Assembly: GCA_922989275.2 (NCBI GenBank)
Contig: OV277864.1
Span: 76,016,158 to 76,080,157, forward strand
Direction: 5' to 3'
Length of the DNA stretch: 64,000 bases
Source: Gari tellinella
Lineage: Eukaryota > Mollusca > Bivalvia > Cardiida > Psammobiidae
The number at the start of each line of letters is the position of its first letter. The first letter of the stretch is position 1. A program made the position numbers and the translations under genes. Positions 62,716-64,000 of the stretch are shown piece after piece. The notes beneath the pieces are model-generated. The model worked only from the letters and a program-made list of their open reading frames with translations. It was not told where the DNA came from and did not search any database.

Positions 62716-62861
62716 GCCAAGCGCTTATAAAGCCTTTGAGTTGAGTCTGAGTGCATTCTCAAGCATTTGATTGGTTAGATTTGAGCCTAGGCTCAAATCT
62801 GACCAATCAAATGCTTGAGAACGATTTCAGACTCAACTCAAAATGCTTTAAAAGCATGGCT
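62716..62861. mobile_element. Fold-back MITE (D) 70 nt upstream of exon A
   Basis: GCCAAGCGCTTATAAAGCCT left, ATGCTTTAAAAGCATGGCTC right; centre GAGCCTAGGCTC. Confidence 0.82.
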
Positions 62862-63708
62862 CAAGGTTGTTATCCTTTATGTCTACACCAAAAACTATGT
62901 TGTGACTTCAAATTAAAAGGAGTGCTCACAATATAGGGTTTGACAGAGACATAATGAAAATTACTAAATTAGTATTTAAAATACCTACCGGTACAATATC
63001 TGAAACTGTGACTGCATGGGATTAAACATATACAAATAATTCAAGGCGATAGAATTTACATTGCCGGTCCCCACTATTTTCCTTGCCAACAGGTTGTTAT
63101 GCAAGAGTAACACCCCACCATTTTGTCTTTCATTACGAAGAGACCATTGGTGGTTTTGGGGCACTAGCCTCTGATTATTCTGTTGAATAAGGTATATGTA
63201 GAGTCCATTTTTGAGGTCCCGTTACTTTCCAAGATAGCCTCACGGACGTTCTATATATAAAGTAATATATCATTATTTCCTGGACTTTTTGGGGACCGGC
63301 AAAGTAAATGCGTACTAATAGAACTAATAGAAACATACATTTACTTGTTTTTGTGTATAACCTTTCTTTTGTGAGGTAAACTAAAATAAGGAAGTGATAT
63401 TCTATGGAAAACATTTTAATAATGTTCAAATACCTTCCAACGCAATATATTGTTGGCTGGTGTAAAACAGGAATAATCAAGAGACGAGATGTCAAGTAAC
63501 TTGGCATCTCATCAGGATCCAACTTCTGTGCAAAGGACACTTTCAGACCATTATTGACGAAGGGGTTGTTGTTTTTTAAAGAAGAAAACTTGTTAATAGT
63601 GAAATATAGTTTAAGCAAGGACATCTTATTAATGTCCATAAATATTCAATAGTATCAGTGTACAGGCCAGTTCATCTATACAGTGGAGAAGGTGTTATTC
63701 TTTCCCAT

Positions 63709-63960
63709 TTAACCCGTTACCCCATAAATACGCCTTTTTACGCCTTTAATTTATTCCTCTACTGAAGAAAATAGTTCCAATTTATACTGTTATTAATAAG
63801 AATCATAAGAAATAGTTTCTTTATTTTAGCAGATAATAGTTTAAAGCAGGCTGAAAGTAAAGCAGAATGTGCCTTAAGGCACATTCTGCTTTCCTTTCAA
63901 CCTGTTTTAAGTGGTCAACTATCTTCAATACTAGAAACAAGCTATGGGGTAATGGGTTAA
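63709..63960. mobile_element. TTAA MITE (P1), well preserved
   Basis: TTAACCCGTTACCCCATAAA left, TATGGGGTAATGGGTTAA right, hairpin AATGTGCCTTAAGGCACATT. Good reference copy for the family, in the intron upstream of exon A. Confidence 0.9.
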
Positions 63961-64000
63961 ACACAGCAATAAAGTGTATAAAATGATAGGTTCTTGAGAC

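Larger units (their letters stand above)
62647..64000. other. Intron upstream of exon A
   Basis: Contains a D fold-back MITE, a P2-like hairpin fragment near 63480-63535 and a P1 MITE. No C1-domain (Cys/His-rich) exon is visible. Confidence 0.6.

Noticed and set aside
63175..63639. 154-codon minus-strand open frame
   Set aside because: Low-complexity AT-rich composition, runs through a MITE hairpin relic (MPSYLTSRLL comes from it), no family resemblance and no splice-site support.

Overview
This is a eukaryotic window: a metazoan gene split into short exons with canonical GT-AG introns, sitting in AT-rich DNA packed with short palindromic transposon relics. The one gene I can support is an unc-13 (Munc13-type) synaptic-vesicle priming factor on the minus strand. 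Its in-window part runs from 62646 down to a stop codon at 12655-12657. Two long elements with internal tandem repeats and inverted subterminal GCTCACCTG/CAGGTGAGC motifs resemble the 'pearl'-type elements I know from bivalves, so a mollusc, probably a bivalve, is the best guess. The species is not determined.

Reading the gene from right to left, I place 25 coding exons by hand: 24 in the main reading path plus one alternative. They encode a linker and the C2B domain (62646-49678), the MUN/MHD1/MHD2 region (48307-14990) and the C-terminal C2C domain (about 15030-12655). The 24 exons join in a consistent frame (3,263 nt: 2 leading bases, 1,086 codons and a stop). The N-terminal half (C2A or other N-terminus, calmodulin-binding region, C1 domain) must lie beyond the right edge.

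The best finding is in the C2B domain. The exon at 58299-58426, which carries a Ca2+-binding loop and the membrane-contacting helix, has an intact diverged twin at 55726-55853. Both are 128 nt, with the same phase and 30 of 42 residues identical. Because 128 is not a multiple of 3, only inclusion of exactly one preserves the frame, which predicts mutually exclusive splicing. A second oddity follows the next exon: its 3' end plus its splice donor (49678-49704 and adjacent intron) has been amplified about 12 times as a minisatellite just downstream in the intron, giving a row of GTAAGG-like donors.

The rest is repeats. At least 30 copies or fragments belong to palindromic MITE families bounded by TTAA; others have TA ends (Tc1/mariner or pogo-like), CAGGGCTCCAGATAAG-like ends (hAT-like) or GGGGYCCGTTTCATAAAACTT-like ends. 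Single examples include a Harbinger-like 588-bp element with TTA duplications, a 1,053-bp fold-back element with an 8-bp duplication, and a perfect 90-bp palindrome. The same central hairpins recur inside elements with different ends. Positions 1-12,570 lie downstream of the gene and hold repeats but no gene I can support; 62,647-64,000 is intron.
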